Source of the DNA: Exilispira sp.
GTDB taxonomy: Bacteria; Spirochaetota; JAAYUW01
Direction: 5' to 3'
Assembly (NCBI GenBank): GCA_012517545.1
Contig: JAAYUW010000005.1
Location: 1-38,745 of the forward strand
DNA: 38,745 nt
A program made the position numbers and the translations under genes. The notes beneath the pieces were generated by a model. It was not told the origin of the DNA and did not search any database. It was given only the letters and a program-made list of their open reading frames with translations. This document shows positions 37,722-38,745 of this stretch, in pieces (within the stretch, counting starts at the first letter, position 1; each line of letters opens with the position of its first letter).

Positions 37722-38618
37722 TTAGTCTATAAATAATAATAAAGATAAATATTCAACTTCATTATCACTGCGCCTACCTTTTAAAAGGTAGCCAATAGCA
37801 GATTTTATATCATCATAAGTAATATAAGCGACATCAACTGAAAGGTAGCGCATACTTGAATATAAATTTAAAGTTTTAATAGTAAAAGAAATTTTTTGAC
37901 AAACAAAATAGAGAGTGGAAATTTCTTTAGAAACATCGTAATTTTCATCTTTAGTTTCGTTTCGCATTTTATTTTCGATATATTCCATGACTTTATCATT
38001 ATGCATGTAAAAAAGAAATAATCTTAAACTAATAAATTCATTTAGCGATTGTTTTAAAAACAAAAACATACATTTTGAATTTGAGTCAAAAAATTCCTGA
38101 AATAATAATCGATAAACTTTTAATTGATTTGAATATTCCACATTGTTGTTTATTGTATCAATCATATTTTTCAAGTTATCGAGAATCTTTGTTAGAATAA
38201 AAGAATCTATATAGTTAATGTAAAAATTTCCAGCATAGCTTTTGTTTGCATATGAATACAGATGCAGTAAAATTTGAGAATAATCCTGTGATATTGGTTC
38301 TAAAATAAAAAGATAATCCACTGGCAAAATAGCAAAATTGTCCTGTAAATATCGTTTATCTACCTCTGCCAATGTTTGAAGCTGAATATTTGTTAGCTTA
38401 AGTTCATCAAGCCATGGATTATTTCTTATAATATTTCTTACATTTAAAAAAGATGGAATATTTCCACTTTTTGATGGAAGGACCAAAATGCCATAGGAGT
38501 ATTGACTTTTTCGAATCATGTTCGAAGACCGCAAGCTGTTTCCACTAACAATTAGAGACAAAAGAAAGATAAAGCAAAGAAAGATCGAAAAGATTAATGC
38601 CTTTTTAAGTCTTTTCAT
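37722..38618 (-). CDS. exported protein of unknown function
   Basis: The ORF track starts at TTG 38621, but the adjacent ATG at 38618 with AGGG about ten bases upstream is the likelier start, giving 298 residues. A signal peptide or anchor covers about 7-26 (LIFSIFLCFIFLLSLIVSG). A region with YGILVLPSKSGNIPSFLNVR and DNFAILPVDYLFILEP is followed by a helical part rich in Tyr, Asn and Leu. I recognise no family. The start lies four bases after the stop of the preceding minus-strand gene, so the two are almost certainly co-transcribed. It is convergent with the aspartokinase gene; the gap holds a 14-base palindrome AATAAAGCTTTATT at its 3' end but no convincing terminator. Confidence 0.65.
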   Translation of the reverse strand: MKRLKKALIFSIFLCFIFLLSLIVSGNSLRSSNMIRKSQYSYGILVLPSKSGNIPSFLNVRNIIRNNPWLDELKLTNIQLQTLAEVDKRYLQDNFAILPVDYLFILEPISQDYSQILLHLYSYANKSYAGNFYINYIDSFILTKILDNLKNMIDTINNNVEYSNQLKVYRLLFQEFFDSNSKCMFLFLKQSLNEFISLRLFLFYMHNDKVMEYIENKMRNETKDENYDVSKEISTLYFVCQKISFTIKTLNLYSSMRYLSVDVAYITYDDIKSAIGYLLKGRRSDNEVEYLSLLLFID

Positions 38619-38622
38619 CAAG

Positions 38623-38745
38623 TCATTTCCCTGTAAACTTTAAACCTTTTTGCTGAAGTTTTAAGAAAAGATTGACATCAAATCTGTACATATTTTTCTT
38701 TTTCTCTTCGTAAACTTTAAATGCAATCTGCAAAATATCATCTAT
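38623..38745 (-). CDS. C-terminal end of an unidentified gene, cut by the window edge
   Basis: On the minus strand an open frame enters from the right edge and ends with TGA at 38623-38625, giving the last 40 residues: DDILQIAFKVYEEKKK, then MYRFDVNLFLKLQQKG and a final LKFTGK. It is not in the ORF track because it is short and partial. The frame is open through its whole visible length and its stop lies four bases before the next gene's ATG, which supports a real gene in the same operon. The family is not recognised. Confidence 0.6.
   Translation of the reverse strand: MDDILQIAFKVYEEKKKNMYRFDVNLFLKLQQKGLKFTGK

Noticed and set aside
37709-37722. AATAAAGCTTTATT as terminator between lysC and the minus-strand gene
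   Set aside because: It is a 14-base palindrome with no loop and no T-run, overlapping the stop codon region; not a convincing terminator.

Overview
The window reads as a piece of chromosome from an AT-rich, diderm, motile, fermentative anaerobe. A spirochaete-like bacterium is my best guess, at moderate confidence. The reasons are a CheA-CheX-CheW chemotaxis operon, pyruvate phosphate dikinase, citrate lyase, an RND/MMPL exporter, a lipoprotein with a spirochaete-style lipobox, and many secreted proteins of unknown family. I saw no rRNA, tRNA, CRISPR array, integrase, transposase or phage gene, so this looks like ordinary chromosome with one decayed patch.

Layout. 1-155: end of a DsrE-like gene. 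321-2297: DUF2207 membrane protein. 2298-3734: gene-poor stretch with the remains of a transporter gene on the minus strand. 3735-6920: guaB and guaA, the two steps from IMP to GMP. 7109-8602: RsmF-like RNA m5C methyltransferase. 8670-10672: galactokinase-family kinase and class II aldolase. 10820-13510 (minus): ppdK, convergent with the aldolase and sharing a two-way terminator. 13884-17223: a permuted-papain-like lipoprotein and two secreted proteins of unknown function. 17535-18581 (minus): FecR-domain protein. 18791-19612: DUF72 protein. 19615-22427 (minus): two exported coiled-coil proteins, probably an operon. 22841-28689 (minus): MCP-cheA-cheX-cheW. 29355-32175: citDEF citrate lyase. 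32434-36400: MMPL exporter followed by a secreted partner-like protein. 36459-37637: aspartokinase. 37722-38745 (minus): two genes of unknown function, the second cut by the window edge.

How the parts fit. guaBA makes GMP. PpdK links pyruvate and PEP, and citrate lyase gives acetate plus oxaloacetate, so the metabolic genes suit a fermenter. The chemotaxis set gives one transmembrane receptor, its kinase, its coupling protein and a CheX phosphatase, but CheY, CheR and CheB must lie elsewhere. Much of the rest is envelope biology.

The most unusual non-coding signal is a dispersed, degenerate 7-base repeat of the type NGACTTT. It lies in many intergenic gaps from about 3.4 to 29.3 kb, and one copy supplies the last codons of the methyltransferase gene and a false N-terminal extension of the kinase ORF. 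Other non-coding structure includes a 14-base tandem array before the aldolase gene, a perfect 17-base palindrome in the ppdK leader, and three clear hairpin terminators. Start codons were moved from the ORF track for the kinase, one secreted protein, citE, the MMPL exporter and the last hypothetical gene, because a good ribosome binding site sits before the later codon.
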